Shown: positions 1-12,449 of the stretch, one piece after another | How positions within the stretch are numbered: position 1 is the stretch's first letter | Layout of the letters: each line of letters starts with the position of its first letter | NCBI GenBank assembly: GCA_021234155.1 | Contig: JAJEKV010000006.1 | Coordinates: 8,089,003-8,153,002, forward strand | Direction of reading: 5' to 3' | DNA: 64,000 nucleotides | From: Isoetes taiwanensis | Taxonomy: Eukaryota > Streptophyta > Lycopodiopsida > Isoetales > Isoetaceae | Position numbers and translations under genes: made by a program | The notes under the pieces: model-generated | What the model was told of the DNA's origin: nothing | Databases searched by the model: none | What the model saw: the letters and a program-made list of their open reading frames with translations, nothing else

Positions 1-1
1 T

Positions 2-187
2 GCATCTGCACCATCTCCATCCTCTACACCTGCTTCATCTCCATCTCCTGCTTCATCTCCACCATCTCCTCCTTCATCTCAATCTCCAGCATCTCCCCCA
101 GATTCTCCCTCTGCCTCCTCCACCACCACCATTGCATCCCTCTTCATCTCTGCCCTTGCCATCTCCTCTGCTGCCCTCCTCCTCTAA
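2..187 (+). CDS. 3' end of a GPI-anchored Pro/Ser/Ala-rich (arabinogalactan-type) protein gene
   Basis: The frame is open from base 2 to TAA at 185-187 and the gene continues off the left edge. The first 40 or so residues are almost all Ser, Pro, Ala and Thr, with many SP, AP and TP pairs, which are sites for hydroxyproline O-glycosylation in plant arabinogalactan proteins. A Thr/Ala spacer and a hydrophobic tail (TIASLFISALAISSAALLL) follow, ending right at the stop codon, which is the layout of a GPI-anchor signal. Such tails occur on phytocyanin-like, lipid-transfer-like and fasciclin-like cell-surface proteins. The globular domain lies outside the window, so the subfamily cannot be named. 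A pyrimidine-rich repeat read by chance is the alternative, but the tail plus stop argues for a real gene end. Confidence 0.75.
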   Translation, partial: ASAPSPSSTPASSPSPASSPPSPPSSQSPASPPDSPSASSTTTIASLFISALAISSAALLL

Positions 188-1731
188 ACCCCTCCACCCC
201 TTCCACCATGTTTTATACTCATACCTCATTGCATCTTCACTCAGGGTCCTTCAGTTCCCTGAATGAGCTCTCATATGCTCTCCTGAGCATTGCTTTGCTC
301 AGCAGCTTTTTTGGTTAACTTATTTGGTTGTAGATCATTTTAGCTGGTTGGTTTATCCCTTGGGATCTCTAGAGTTTGTTTCTCAGCCTAAGGATCTTTA
401 GACTTCGTTTGAACCTTCATCATTGCTTTGCCTTGGAGCTCTCCTCGGATTATTCCTTGTGTTTGTCTTGTGATTCTTTTGTTCTCATTCTTCCCTGCCT
501 TTTTTGGTTGGGTCCTGTATTTCATCTACATTGTATTGCTATTCATAAGTGGCATGTTTTGCCCCGTTTGACAATATTTTTGTGCCATTGTTATTGTCTA
601 TCGTTTGTCTTTGCTAGATTCAGTTTTTATTGCCATGACTGTAGTTTGCAGTTTGCAATGGAATATATATCTCTGAATTTTGTTTTCCTTGCATTGATCA
701 ATGAAATGAAGTACAGGCAGGCATCTATGTTAGTAAATGATTCTTATGTCCCAGTTCATAAAGTCCCTCTTTTCCTTTACTAGTGCTCAAAGGCTATTGA
801 ATCCGTCTGTCTATTTCTATTTAAAATCGCGTAATGTAAGAATATGAATATGGAATTTAATCAATTGGGCTGTATTCAGACAACTGAGTTTTCGATTTAA
901 TAGGCCTTACAGAAGAATTTAAGGCTGTAACGAGAATACAGTGACAATATGGTCGTTCTGAACGTCTAGTAAAATCCAAGGTATGGTAAAGACGATCTGA
1001 TCTCAAGCACACAAAGAACCTGCATAAGATTAAGGATTCTGAAAAAAAGCTGAATTGCAGTCTTTCCCGTTATATTCTGAACAGAGAGAGGATGCTTCCA
1101 AACAAGCCAGTTACAGAAGCCCAGGAAAACTTGCACCTGTCATGGAGTGCACGTGATGAAAGTCTCGTTCATTGCGCCATTTTGCCGCCCGATTCTCTGC
1201 ACTCTTTTGCGGATCATTCCCTCAATACTTTCGAGTATTTTATCCTAACATCCATAAAATATCTCTAGTGCATCAGATTGTGATGCTCCATTTGAATCAT
1301 CTTGGGAGTGAGTCATGCAACAAATCCCCCAATAAACTAAAATTTGTGTCCTTGATTCTGGTTGTAATCATTTTACTGCATTTCTATTGGTATATGCATC
1401 CTAACTCGACTTCAAATATTCTATTGCTTTTATTTCACTTTAGGAGGCTTTGTCCCCACTGGTCTTTGCACTCTTCTTTTCATTGTTCTAGAATTTGACT
1501 ACTCCAACAATGTTCTTGGGCTAGGAGGGGTATAATTGTGGACCACTTAAGAATAGTAGACAGCCTATGGAATCTCCACATGTAATGAAATGGTTCTATT
1601 TATAAAAAGTTATAAACATTCAAATATTTGTGGATCAAGATTGAGTGATCAAGATTTGAACCTACTTTTTTTACCACTTTATGGTCTAGATTGAGACAAA
1701 ATTCATGTATTGAGCTACTATTGGAAAAAAT
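188..1731 (+). other. Probable 3' UTR followed by intergenic DNA
   Basis: After the stop codon the plus strand is T-rich with no convincing coding frame, as expected for a plant 3' UTR. AATGAA-like near-upstream elements occur around 700-715. From about 800 to 1731 I see ordinary AT-rich intergenic sequence. Short open frames here match nothing I recognise. Confidence 0.4.
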
Positions 1732-2275
1732 GATCTATTTCACCATGGTCCACTATTAAGGACCCTCCCTTAGAGCATTGATGGGATGCTTATGGGAGGA
1801 TAATACAAACGGCTTTTTGGTCCATAACCAAGATTTGAAGAATAGTGGGGGTTCGAAAATTGCAAAGGGATTTTCTGGACACACCTATTTTTTCACGATT
1901 TAATATTTGTATAGAACCATATTTACGAGGTTATTTTGCTGGATGTTTGTCCTATTTATTAGCAAACGTGTTTTTCTAGTGTTGGTACACAAACAACTCA
2001 TTCTTGAAAAGCACTTGTAGACGACCTTTTGGATTTTCGGTCCAATTGCTGTGGTTGTTGCGTTCCATGTTGGAATTTGACAGTTGTGTCATTGACAACA
2101 ATAATTGTTCGGTTTCCTTGCTTTAAAGGGACGTGAGATGTACCTATATGTGATATACAAAAATGGCACTATGACTCAAAAATTGTTGGTCCTAATTTTT
2201 TTGTTGTTATAAGCAAAAATTTCATCATGATATCCCATTTGCAAAACGACAAAACATACTTCTACCTATATTGTG
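1732..2275 (+). repeat. Diverged direct repeat, copy 1
   Basis: It begins around CCATGGTCCACTATTA and runs in the same order as 2821-3305. Shared segments include the stretch around 1925-2020 (ACGAGGTTATTTTGCTGGAT, then a block ending in GAAAAGCACTTG) and the end (TCATCATGATATCCCATTTG). No protein is evident. It may be a duplicated non-coding segment or two copies of an old non-autonomous element. Confidence 0.7.
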
Positions 2276-2820
2276 AGAAGGTTGTCCATAAGGGGATATT
2301 TGTAGCCAAATGGCTATATTTTGAATGTTTTATTTTCATAAATCTGGAACTAAAGCTTAAAACATTATTATTGAAAATATATATATTTTTTAATTTTTTC
2401 GCTAATATTTTGACATTTCGTTCTCTCACCTTTCTTAAAATTAGCAGTGCATTCTTAAGTTCAGATATGGAACTTCACCTCTATTATCTATGTGTTTAGA
2501 ATCATAGATTCATTCCATATCACCCTTGTAGATCAAGTAGTTCGTTGCTAGCTCTAGCGACCAATAGTACGACACTAAAAAAATTGTCAACAACTGCTCA
2601 ATGCTATCTAAATATAATAGGCCTCCTTTGGATATCAAATCCCTTTAAGATGTATGCAAATTGACATCTAGCCTATTCCTGTTCAAATACCATAATAACA
2701 TTGGAAAGATTTGCCTGAGTTTTTATGAAGCAATTCAAGCAAAAAAAAAGTAATTGCCAGCATAACTAATCTAGAAAACCTATAAATACATCAAAGGCGC
2801 CTTAGAGGGAGGGAGGAAGG

Positions 2821-3305
2821 GATCTATTTTACCATGGTCCACTATTAGGGACCCTCCCCTAATGCTTCGGTGACATGCTTATAGGAGGATAAACATGGAC
2901 AACAACAAACGACTTTTGGGCAATCTTGGTATAAAACCACATTTACGAGGTTATTTTGCTGGATGTATATCCTATTTATTAGCAAACGTGTTTTTGTAGT
3001 GTTGGTACACAAACAACTCATTCTTGAAAAGCACTTGCAAGACAACCCCAAATTGTTATTTGTATTTTTGGCCAAATTGTTGTGGTGGTTGCATTCCTTA
3101 TTGGAATTTGACAGTTATGCCATTGATAACAATAATTATTCAATTTTCTTGCTTTAAAGGGACATGAGATGTACCTCTACGTGGCATACAAAAATGGCAT
3201 TATGACTCAAAAGTTGTTGCTGCTAAATTTTTTTTGTTAATGTAAGCAAAAATTTCATCATGATATCCCATTTGCAAAACGACACACATACTTCTATATT
3301 TGTAC
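2821..3305 (+). repeat. Diverged direct repeat, copy 2
   Basis: This is the second copy of the 1732-2275 segment, in the same orientation about 1.09 kb downstream. It differs by substitutions and small deletions. The unit ends near TCATCATGATATCCCATTTG at about 3256-3275. A short local duplication (AACACAACAAAGGCACCCTA at about 3374 and 3428) lies just beyond it and leads into the microsatellite. Confidence 0.7.
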
Positions 3306-3448
3306 TTGGCACCACTTGGCCAAGTGCTTTTTTCCTTCGACTCTTATGTTTGAAGTTTTACCTTTTCCCAGAAACACAACAAAGGCACCCTATTTTGTGT
3401 GTGTGTGCGTGCGTGTTTTTTCCTAGAAACACAACAAAGGCACCCTAT

Positions 3449-3590
<142 letters not shown>

Positions 3591-3599
3591 GGGGGAGGA

Positions 3600-4245
3600 A
3601 ATAAAATGAAATGAAATGTTGTATTATTACGTCTGTGGGACCATCAATTCTAAAAGACGTTCAGAAGATATCAAAGTCATATGCAATAGTATCTAATGCA
3701 TTCTCAGATAGAACACTATTAGAGTCCTCCCTCTCATTCTCGTCAAAATTTATAAGTAAAGAATCAAGAGTCTCAACAAGAGTTTCTTTTAGTTGAAAAG
3801 CTTCAACCAAATAGTCCCCGATTGTTTTACCTAGTAGAGCAAAGAACTGCATTAATGATGTATCGTTGATACCATATCTGGTCCTAAGAGATTGGTAGAT
3901 CGGGCACTTTAAGATGACATGCTCTTCGTCCTCCACGTCACATGATCTGCATAGCTTGCAGGTTCTAAGCTCATGAGGAATATCTTGCCAACGACCCGTC
4001 TCTACTCCCAAATGGTGGGAACTAAGCCTCATTCTACAAATTGTATATCACGTCTTGGTAGAGACCCCCTCAACGTTCGATTCAGCACCTCATAGTAATA
4101 CAACTTTTTTGTGCCTCGTCTACTCCACAATTTCCTCAGCACTGCTTCTCCTACCCATTCCATTATCCTGTCCTTGTTACTATTTAGCTCGTCTATATTC
4201 ATGCCCCACTTTCCAAGCCATTTTTGCATATCTGCATACCATCTT
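3600..4245 (-). mobile_element. LINE 3' fragment with reverse-transcriptase zinc-binding domain
   Basis: On the minus strand the translation gives the C-terminal part of a non-LTR retrotransposon ORF2. A linker (MQKWLGKWGMNIDELNSN) is followed by the zinc-binding region, with SSHHLGVETGRWQDIPHEL, then a C..C pair and EDEEHVILKCP. One frame break separates the linker (4229-4029) from the zinc-binding part (4032-3661). The copy is 5'-truncated: its upstream limit on the minus strand is the (GT)n tract at 4249, and its 3' end runs into (TC)n at 3589. The catalytic reverse transcriptase is absent, so it is dead. It belongs to the same broad family as the fragment at 4401-5335 and the long element at 12.5-16.9 kb. 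Confidence 0.85.
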
Positions 4246-4398
<153 letters not shown>

Positions 4399-4400
4399 GA

Positions 4401-5335
4401 TTTAGGGAGAGTACCGGTCTCCTCTTCTAAACATGAGTCGTAATCTTCTAAAAGTGTTTTGTATCCCCGTATATAGGAATTTACCAATCATCTTCGTAGG
4501 AAGTTTGAAAAATTCCACAAGGGTATTAGCTCGAACCGCATGATGCCCTCTTAGGTCTTGGTATGCTGGACATTGCAAAATGACATGGTTCTCATCCTCT
4601 AAGGTGTTTTCCTCACATAATCTGCACAACCGGAGTTCTTGCGGTATGTCCCCCCATCGTCCCACCTCAATCCCTAGATGGTGTGAGCTGAGACGCATCC
4701 TACATATTGTATGCCTCTTATGTAGTGAAATTTTCTCTCTCAGATAAGGCATTTCAACCAACTCTAGATTCATCCATTTCCTGTAGCTTTCCATTTTTTG
4801 TTTGCCTCTGCTCCACATTTTTTTTTTATTTTGTCCTCCACATACATCCTTGCCTGCAATGCATTTGATGGGATATTCTCAACCGCAATGTCCCATTTTT
4901 GAAGCCATTTAAGAACGTACCATCCCTTGCTCTCACTGTGCTTCATGGCGGCATGTGGTAGAGCTTGGTCATCCAAAACCCTCAATTTCCACACATGTAT
5001 GACTGTCTGGCATAATCTTCGCCTTCTAATTTCAGCAAGTAAGAATTTCTTTTGGACTCTTTCTACTTTCTTCCATCTGTCCAATGATAAATCCGACCCC
5101 CATATCACACACCCATACAAAACTGCCTATTGAACCAAGGAACAAAACAGTTTTTTCTTTAGTTCAAAATCCACAATATCCGCATTTTTGCATTGCCTCT
5201 GCATCGCAAATAAGGCTTTCAGCCCCCCATCAACTCTTTGATCTACTGTCTTATTCCATTTGTATGATTGATCTATTAGCAAGCCTAGATATTTATAGGT
5301 AGATACTATGTCCACCTTTTCCCCTTTATAATAGA
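4401..5335 (-). mobile_element. Second LINE 3' fragment (reverse-transcriptase C-terminus and zinc-binding domain)
   Basis: Read on the minus strand, the order is YKYLGLLIDQSYKWN (after the RT core), YGCVIWGSDLSLDRWKKVE with a VQKKFLLAEI thumb-like motif, a long linker, and a zinc-binding domain (SSHHLGIEVGRWGDIPQEL, CRLCEE, EDENHVILQCP). The frame breaks at about 5125 and 4800. The upstream RT core is missing, so this is a 5'-truncated, inactive copy about 0.93 kb long. Its 3' end lies at the (GGGAGA)n tract. Confidence 0.88.
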
Positions 5336-5339
5336 AACA

Positions 5340-5694
5340 CGTATCTATCAGTCTTCTGAGTGCCTAATATTGTCGAGATATATGATATCGAGATCACCAT
5401 CTTGTCGCTTGACAAAGACCGACAAAGACTCAAGACACACGTGTGTCGACTATGTGTTGAATCAAAGCACCTTATCAAGATCGAAAGCACCGACCTAACT
5501 AAGTAACGGCTGTTATTAGTGGGCGGTGGGTGAACGGCTAATACTATTCTTAGTATCACCGTTGTGTTTATATCATTGTACATCATGTATTGATAACATT
5601 GAATACAATTCCAATTTGCCTTTGTTTTGGGAGCTTGCGCTCTCGGATATTGGTGTGCATCCCCTTCTCTCCCTTTCTTGGTGCAACCTTGACA
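5340..5694 (+). mobile_element. Partial 5' LTR of a Copia element
   Basis: The sequence ends in CA immediately before a primer-binding site. It has LTR-like composition, with an AT-rich promoter-like stretch (TATATCATTG) near 5570 and a CT-rich end. The start is uncertain because no second LTR copy is in the window. It could be truncated at the junction with the LINE fragment on its left. Confidence 0.6.
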
Positions 5695-5706
5695 TGGTAT
5701 CAAAGC
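5695..5706 (+). promoter_or_regulatory. Primer-binding site for initiator-Met tRNA
   Basis: TGGTATCAAAGC follows the CA end of the LTR. It differs by one base from the usual plant TGGTATCAGAGC, which pairs with the 3' end of tRNA-iMet. It marks the start of the internal region of the Copia element. Confidence 0.75.
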
Positions 5707-5744
5707 ACTAGGTGTGCTGAGATTGATTCAAGATCAATACAGCA

Positions 5745-6300
5745 ATGGAGAAGGATGCAAGCTACAAATCAGATTACCTTCCTCGGGCGGTCATGCGATT
5801 CAAATCTTTGACTAACATTGTGTTTCCAAAGAATGGAAAAGTTTTAATGATCTTCATTCTCAAGGATGAAGGAGTTTGGGGAATTGTCAATGGCCAAGAA
5901 CCTGCACCGGATGCCAAGAATATTGCTGATTTGCATGCTTGGCAGCGCCGAGATGACAAGGCAATGGCATATATCGGGCTCTCTTTAGCTGACTCTATTC
6001 TTGATGAGTTCCAGCAAGAGAATAGCCGCTCTCATTGTGGCATGCTCTCATTGAGAAGCATGACCAAAAGACCCATATGATTGGGCATTTGCATGCTGAA
6101 ACGGCAAATATGCGCTGGGAAGAGATCGAGAGTCTTGACCAAGACTGTATGAAGCATGTTTTCCAGCAGATTGAAGCTTTTGGAGAACAGCATCAGATCT
6201 CACAATCGATGCAACTATTTTTCTTCCTCAGGTCATTACCTAATGCATTTGATTCTTTGTGCAGCAGTGTTGAACCACAAGTGGTTCAACATGTTTTTTT
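5745..6300 (+). pseudogene. Copia gag (UBN2-type) relic
   Basis: The frame starts with MEKDASYKSDYLPRAVMRF and contains GIVNGQEP, AWQRRDDKAMAYIGLSL and, after a frame change near 6040, WHALIEKHDQKTHMIGHLHA and FLRSLPNAFDSL. This is the order found in the gag polyprotein of plant Copia elements. It begins 38 bp after the primer-binding site. No zinc knuckle, protease or pol follows, because the sequence changes character after about 6300. The element is truncated. Confidence 0.82.
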
Positions 6301-8231
6301 GATACCATTGATATATTTGGGGCAATGGTCAATAAGTGTAATTTGGGGCAATGGTTAATGGAGTGTTGTATGGTGGAGATAAAGAGGCAAAGAATTGAAG
6401 GGAGAAGATGAAGAGGTGCTTTTAACGGCCTTGATAAAGAGGTGGATATTGGAGAGCTCAGATTTTATTGTGAAAACTATAAACATTTTGAGGAGATTTA
6501 TTCTCCTCCTCTTCCTTCACGTTCAGAAATGGAGTAGTGGCAGTGCTCTAAGAGGAGGGTGGCAGCCTCCTCTTCATTTGTTGAAGGACCCTTGCAAGGG
6601 GTTTTTCTGTTGTATCAAGATCATGCTTTGTTGATGTTTATTGAAGAAAAGATTTCTTACTGTGCAAATTTTGTTGTCTTATGATATTGATATTCCATTG
6701 ATCTTTTCTTGAGATGTTTATGAGTGTTGGCCTGGATGGGGAACCAGGTTCAACATTATGGCACTCTCGGTGGGACTCTGTTCTTATGAGCAGAGTTTTA
6801 TTCCCCAAAAGAGCGTGATTCTCGTGATCGTAAATCGAATATCGAGTGCTTATTTTCATCAAGGTGTTGGATTTGCAACAAATCTCGCAGATATCAAGTG
6901 CTTTATGAAGATATTTCCCTCAATGTGTTGGCTTCTTGCAGCAATGCTGTTAATCTCAAGAGAAAGTCCGCTCTGTAGCAGACCAGTGGCTAGGTGCATG
7001 AGAAATCTATATGCAGAATATACAAAACTGCACTTGATCCTAGCTACCAAATCTGGGCAAATCTCAACCTTAGATCCAAGTTCTAACTATCATTTGTTCA
7101 TTAGATCTTGCCAACTCAACATAAAATCTAGGCCATCTAAACTCCTTGCAACTACCATGCTCCTCTAGATTCATGACACATCAACTTATCAACCATTGAA
7201 AATATTTCTCAAGGATTTTAATACTCCTTCAAGTTCGTAGGTTCTACTTCAGTACATCATAAATGCTTCCTCCACAATATTTGCACATTTTTTACATTTT
7301 CTCCACATTATACCCATATTGTTCTCTATTTTTGTACACATTTCATCAATTTAAGCACACCATGCAAAAATAGTCAAGATAAAACACACAAAAGTATCCC
7401 CCCATTAAAGAGTATTCATCGTCCCGATGAATTCTTCAAAAATCTTCTATTTGATCTTCATGTCTTCAACTTGGTCCTCAAAATAGCATCACAACTTAAC
7501 AAAAATCCAATGTCAAAATGTCTTCAAGTCTTCAAAAGCATCTATAGAAGTCTTCCAAGAAAAAGAAATACTAAAAACTTCTAACATCACTTCATCTTCA
7601 TCAATCATAGGGCGGCTAGTCCCATCTAGGTCAATGGCACCCTCACTCTACTGCCTGGTATGGCGCTCTATCCCTTTCACATCACTTATAATTTTTCATC
7701 ACTTTTTACATAGGTCATGGGATGTTGCTGCCTTTCTAGGTCAGCACATCCATCATGCCATCCATAATCACTTAAGTAAAAAATAAAACTTGTACAACTT
7801 CCTTTGATGCCTTCAAATAATAAAGGAATTCAAACATTAGACTTCATTAGATTGCAAAAAACAAAATGCCGACCATTGTATCTTCATGTTCTATCTTGGA
7901 CTTCAAATAACTTGTTGGAAAATAAATAGTGCCATTGTTTCTTGATCTTCAAGGTTGGACTTCAAAAATAACTCGAAGGAAAATTATTGCATGGGATTGC
8001 GTAAGACTTACCTTCAAATCTTCAAATTCATGGAAGAAACATCTTCGAGAATATCATAAAAAGTTCAATATGATGAGGTTAGGAAGACTTGAACTCGAGA
8101 TCAAGGGCTTAAAGACCAAGATCTAGACCAAAAAACATTGCCAACATTTGGTTTTTGAAGTTTTCATTTAATCTTTATCCCAAATAAATTTCCTTTATTT
8201 CCCTTCCTCTTCAACGACCCCCTTCTTTTGG
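6301..8231. other. No gene recognised; decayed repeat DNA
   Basis: AT-rich sequence with no sustained coding frame. A stretch at 6720-6790 (GGCCTGGATGGGGAACCAGG) resembles retroelement internal DNA, but I cannot assign it. The plus strand from 7380 to 8150 is rich in CTTCAA and TCTTCAAG words, suggesting degraded repeat sequence. Confidence 0.4.
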
Positions 8232-8686
8232 GGAAAAACTCTGAAATACCCTTATGTTTTGCTAAAATTAACAAAACGCCCCTAGTTTTGGGGGTATTTT
8301 AATGGAAATGATCATAACTTTTTTGTGATGATCCAAATGAGAATGAGCCTTTCAGATATATTGTAGAGGCGCTTGAGATCTTTCCATGAAAGTTAACATC
8401 TCCTGAATCGGATTCCGAAATCTCAAGTTATGGTCTCGTAAATCCCTCTGAAATTTCTACAATTTTCTTGTGTATTAAAAATATCATAACTTGTGATTTA
8501 AGACTCCGATTTGTACGATCTTACATTTGATGGAAAGATCTCATCCTCCTTTACAATAGCTCTGAAAGGCTCATTCTCATTTGGATCATCACAAAAAAGT
8601 TATGATCATTTCTATTAAAATACCCCCAAAACTAGGGGCGTTTTGTTAATTTTAGCAAAACATAAGGGTATTTCAGAGTTCTTCCC
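8232..8686. mobile_element. Fold-back MITE with long inverted arms
   Basis: The left arm starts near CTCTGAAATACCCTTATG (8241) and is matched almost base for base by the reverse complement of the right arm ending near 8678. The strongly matching arms cover about 8232-8368 and 8553-8686. Symmetry continues weakly toward the centre near 8460 (GAGATCTTTCCAT on both sides). It codes for nothing. I could not find a clear target-site duplication, so its superfamily is unknown. Confidence 0.85.
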
Positions 8687-9140
8687 TTTTTTTTAGTAGG
8701 GTTGCCTAACCCGAGCTGCCCACTTTCCTGCGTTTCTAGCTATGCCACGTGTCGTGACACATCAGCAAAAATTATTGCAGGCCGTTGGATCTCCAATATT
8801 TTGCATCGACGGCCTGTAAAATTAGAAAATACCCTGAAAATCTGGTTGCCTTCCTTTGCGCAACGGAATTCCTTCTGATCTCTTTATTTTTCTTAACGGA
8901 GCTATCAACGTTCCAGTTGGATAGCTAGGTTGAGAAAGAATCGATCATCGCCGTTCTTGAGCAGTTGGACTGACGAAGTTGCAGTTAGGATAATCCCAAG
9001 ATTTTATTTGCAGGCGTTGAGTGGAGCAGACAACCACTTTTGGCCTTTCTTGCATCATGGCCGACCTCCATACTTCATTGCAGGATCATTTAGGGTTGTT
9101 TACACAGGTGAGTAAGATTTCATAGAAAATTGGCCTGCCA
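8687..9140. other. Intergenic segment with promoter-like motifs
   Basis: It contains GCCACGTGTC (G-box-like) at about 8742 and GGCCGTTGGAT at about 8780. A loosely similar order of motifs (GCCTAACCC, CACATCA, CCGTTAGAT, GCATCGACG) is seen at about 44,950-45,070, so the two may be related non-coding repeats. No gene start is supported. Confidence 0.3.
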
Positions 9141-9149
9141 ATTCAATGG

Positions 9150-10850
9150 AGAATTGCCCAATAAAGCCGATAGTGCTCTTATGTCCAAAGAAGATGGTGT
9201 TAAAGATCTAATTGAAGTGCCTGGAGTTTTTCAAGTCGGGACTCGGCACTAGGATTGATAGAGTCGCCGCCAAGAACACCAAAGGATAAACGAGGATGCT
9301 GGCTAGAGTTCAGAAAGACGGAGTATAGCCAGTGGAAGCATGTATTGAGTTATTATAGGCAAACTCAGCTAATAGAAGATAATCGACCTAATCATCCTAT
9401 TGGTAATTGATGAAACACCTCAAATATTGTCGAGAGTCTTGTTAGTGTGTTCCACTTGCCCATTACTTTCTGGATGATGATTGGATGTCAGTAAGCATTC
9501 AATATGCAATAACTCCAAAAGCTGCTTCCAAAAACCTACGACGAGTACTGGGGTCCACGATCGACAATATTGTTTGGCAGTCCATGAAGTCAGGCTACTT
9601 TACGAAGGAATCAGATGTTCTTTCATTGGTGATAGTGACGTTGTAGGGAATAAAATGAGCCTTCTTAGAGAAGCGAGCAATAATGACCATGATGGCATCA
9701 TGTCTGGCAGCTCGGAATAAAGTCCACAAAAATACTCTTCCAAAGACCATCTGGAATAGGCAGTGGCTGAAGAAGACCATGAGGAAGATGTCTCAAAACC
9801 TTTGCTCAACAGCAGATATCACAAGATCGAACAAAAATTTCGCGAGAGCGACCAAGCCCAAGCCACCAATACTATCGACTAATAAGTTCAAGAGCCTTGG
9901 CTACTTCAAAATATCTAGCCGTAGGCGAGTTATGACAAGCCTGAAGAATTCAAAGTCGAGAAGCACCATCTGGAACATACAGAAGCCCATCATGGAATAG
10001 AAGTCCATCTTAAATCTCAAAACGATCATAGTCTGACTGCAGTTGCATTGGAGGGCAGAGATGCTCGAACAGACTCCGACAAGGTTGTATCATGAGGCCT
10101 CTTGAACAAAGTGGTAACCATAAACTGGAACCAATCATGCTCTAGGATAACATGTAATTGCTGATCAAAAGGGAGATCACCCGGCTTAGGCTCAAGATAG
10201 GAGCGTCGAGACAAAGCATCAGGCTTCCATTGGAGAGGTCCAGGACGGTACTTAATCAAGAAATCAATACGGTATAATATTTGAGTATGCCACCGAGCCT
10301 GGCGACGGTTGAGCACTCGAGCAGACTGAAAATATTCCAGATTTCGATGATCTGTATGGACTGTGATCTTATGAGGAGATCCTTCTAGAAAATGTCTCCA
10401 CTCCTCGAAAGAATCAACTATAGCTAACAACTCCTTGTCAAGAATTGGATAGTTGATTTCGGTAGCCTGGAACTTTTACGAATGGTAGGTGATCGGATGT
10501 AGCTCATGGTCATACCTCCCCCTCCCCCCCCCCCCAAGTGATAGGACACCGCCAAAGAGAAAAACAGAAGCATCTATTTCGACAACATATGGGTGAAGGA
10601 TCTGCATGAGCAAGAACTGATGCCGACGTAAGGCATGCTTTAGAATAATGAAAGCAATTTCTGCTTCTACACTCCATTCAAATGGCACAGCCTTTGTTGT
10701 GAAGCGTTCAAAGGAAGGACAATATTTGAATAATCCCGAATAAAATGCTATAGAAGTTGGCAAATCTAAGACACAAGGCCCCCAAAAAACATCATCATTA
10801 GTTTTTTTCAACATTTTTTGTATAAAACCATGATAACAAAGTAATATCAC
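9150..10850 (-). pseudogene. Decayed Ty3/gypsy pol (RT end, RNase H, integrase)
   Basis: Minus-strand frames give, in order, the end of the reverse transcriptase (10,850-10,476: PFEWSVEAEIAFIILKHAL, VVEIDASVFLFGGVLS), RNase H (10,430-10,026: ITVHTDHRNLEYFQ, LNRRQARWHTQIL, YRPGPLQWKPDALSRR) and integrase (9780-9595: IMVIIARFSKKAHFIP; 9510-9300: HPESNGQVEHTNKTL and LLLAEFAYNNSIHASTGY). This is the Ty3/gypsy domain order. A poly-C run near 10,523-10,537 and many stops break the frame. No LTRs, gag or chromodomain were seen. Confidence 0.88.
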
Positions 10851-12090
10851 TAAGTGGGTTAATGTGTTGAATAACCATCAGCAGTTCCATACCACAATTT
10901 ACCATCATAGTTCTTGACGATAGTCTTTTTATATTGTTTAATAGCTTCTTTTATTGCTACGTTTTAATTATGTAATGTAGGCCATAAATCGCTAATGGTT
11001 TTGGCTTGCATTGTTTGTGATTTTCTGATGAAGTTGTCTATATATTTCCATATGAATTAATGCAATAAAAACCAACAATTTTTTATCGAAGAATATAGGC
11101 AACTGCCAATTGTTTTTCATCAAAATAGTGCAGCCTTAACCTTTTTTTTTTTTCCAATGCAATTGGTATTGATTTAAAGCAATTGTTATACATTTACTTC
11201 ATCAAGTTATACATTTACTTCATCGAATTATCAAACCATGGTTTGTTTTACATACTGATATTAGTTTATTCAATAAAGTAACGTTCATTCAACATTCCAT
11301 TGTTATTTCAAAGGAGAAAAAACCTGTAGTTTATATAGCCAAAAGCATTAACAAAATTGAAGTTTCAATATTAAAAAATAGCTATACAAAGTAATGGTAA
11401 TTGATCTGTATGATGTTTCAGAAATCCTACATAAATAGATATTACACAGCTCAAAGGTCTAGGGATTTGAAACCTGGTGTTACCAGTTAGCCAAGACAGC
11501 TTACACTTTAATTGCACATACCTAGAGAGAGTCAAGCAATTGGAACTCTTCAACTTTAGTCGCTTCAAGTGCAAGGCACTCATCTAAGTTGTTAGCAACC
11601 ACCAGGCTGTATCATCCATGGCCACAATAAAAATAGAGTTCTCAAAAACCTTGTTACCTCCGTCCTTGTACAATCCACCACGACGTCGAAGGGGACGCGT
11701 CCTCTAATTTCAAGTCACAGTGCTGCTCAAGGTTCTCCTATGCAACAAAAGACATTGATCATGCACATCTTGCATCCAACACCTTTGTCTTCAAATAAAC
11801 CATTAATCCATGCATGAATAGAGGACCAACTATATTACGGTGGCAATACCTGTCAAACCAAAGAATTTCTAGAATTTATATCACTCACAAAAGAAGCATT
11901 ACTTTGCAAATCATAAATTAGAAAGCAATAAATAATGTGGCATCATAATTTTTGTAAAGTGCATAAAATGTAATAGACTAAAAATGAACCTTCTGAAGAA
12001 ACAGTTTATGAGCACACTTATATTTGCTATAATAGATAGATAGATCAAAATTTACTCTAGTACATCTATCAATTGATAAAAGGTCCAACT
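10851..12090. other. No gene recognised
   Basis: AT-rich intergenic sequence with many ATTTACTTCATCAA-type repeats at about 11,190-11,240. Short frames on both strands match nothing. It could include the missing LTR of the gypsy relic, but no second copy is present to prove it. Confidence 0.4.
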
Positions 12091-12092
12091 CG

Positions 12093-12445
12093 TCAACAGT
12101 TCATTCTAGTTCTAAACATAAGTTGACAGACCTGAATAGGAGGCTCGGATAAATAAATCAGTAAACTAAAGTTTGTAACGAGTCTGCAGCAGTGCAGCCA
12201 CAACGCAACGAGTTTGCATTTTTGTTTCAAGTTCAGACTGAAAGAATTTCTTTTGAACTTTCTCAAGCTTTTTCCAAGTCTCCAATGCCAATCCAGGACC
12301 CCATACTTCACATTTATCAAAACTACAAATTGGGCCAATGTTATATAAAGCATTCTTTTCAAGTTGAAGCTCCATATCTTTGCTTTGCACATCTATGCTG
12401 CATTGCATATAGTGCTTTGAGGCCAGCATTTACTTTTTGAGATTG
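12093..12445 (-). mobile_element. LINE ORF2 fragment, 5'-truncated at a microsatellite
   Basis: The minus-strand translation includes YNIGPICSFDKCEVWGPGLA and ETWKKLEKVQKKFFQSEL. This is the segment after the RT core also seen at 4770-5120 (GSDLSLDRWKKVERVQKKF). Two overlapping frames carry parts of it, so a frameshift is present. Its 5' side (minus strand) abuts (GA)n at 12,450. Confidence 0.75.
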
Positions 12446-12446
12446 T

Positions 12447-12449
<3 letters not shown>

